Below are positions 5,725 to 5,761 of a stretch of 5,761 bases of DNA, piece after piece. Under the pieces are notes generated by a model. That model made no database searches and was not told the origin of the DNA. It was given only the letters and a program-made list of their open reading frames with translations. Origin of the DNA: Marinospirillum sp. (GTDB taxonomy: Bacteria; Pseudomonadota; Gammaproteobacteria; Pseudomonadales; Halomonadaceae); NCBI RefSeq assembly GCF_014859565.1, contig NZ_JACUUA010000200.1:1-5761 (forward strand), read 5' to 3'. The position numbers and the translations under genes are program-made. Within the stretch, counting starts at the first letter, position 1; each line of letters starts with the position of its first letter.

Positions 5725-5761
5725 ATGAGAATCCTACTCACTGGCGGCACTGGTTTTATTG
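5725..5761 (+). CDS. NAD(P)-dependent epimerase/dehydratase, N-terminal start (partial)
   Basis: Only 12 complete codons are visible, MRILLTGGTGFI, and the window ends on the first base of a codon probably for Gly. The first beta strand followed by TGGTGFIG is the dinucleotide-binding start of extended short-chain dehydrogenases. It resembles the TIGR01777/YfcH group, whose members often begin with M-x-ILLTGGTGFIG, but other sugar-nucleotide epimerases start similarly. The ATG is supported by a perfect AAGGAGG upstream. Function beyond NAD(P) binding cannot be judged. Confidence 0.8.
   Translation, partial: MRILLTGGTGFI

Overview
The window reads as ordinary chromosomal DNA of a gammaproteobacterium, probably free-living or marine. 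The NhaB antiporter follows the enterobacterial and Vibrio type almost from end to end. The ArsR regulator is of the Pseudomonas kind, and a drug-efflux RND gene and a canonical pirin lie close by. No transposase, integrase, tRNA, rRNA or CRISPR array is visible. Species cannot be assigned from the sequence alone.

Layout. Positions 1-120 hold the last 39 codons of an RND efflux pump gene on the + strand. It ends in an intrinsic terminator whose hairpin spans the stop codon. Converging on it from the - strand is nhaB (132-1655), a Na+/H+ antiporter. A 277-bp divergent intergenic region (1656-1932), rich in short palindromes, separates nhaB from a pirin gene (1933-2781, +) whose start is fixed by a perfect AGGAGG. 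After 77 bp comes an NCS2-type nucleobase permease (2859-4340, +), whose ribosome binding site lies inside an 8-bp inverted repeat. The permease stop codon overlaps by one base the start of an ArsR-family regulator (4340-4687, +) carrying the thiol motif ELCVCE. Twenty bases later a GTG-initiated gene (4708-5625, +) encodes an Rpn/PD-(D/E)XK-like protein with a QQG repeat linker and a DUF4351-like C-terminus. The window ends in the first 12 codons of a Rossmann-fold epimerase (5725 onward, +).

How the genes fit together. The permease, arsR and Rpn-like gene are closely packed and probably co-transcribed. Pirin may feed into them because no terminator is visible after it. NhaB (sodium export), the RND pump (drug export) and pirin (a redox-active cupin) appear to be separate housekeeping or stress functions. 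The clearest oddity is the arsenic-type ArsR, translationally coupled to a nucleobase permease with no arsenic resistance gene in view. I see no convincing evidence for an entirely new system. The best leads are the ArsR-permease coupling, the inverted repeat over the permease ribosome binding site, and the operator-like palindromes between nhaB and pirin.
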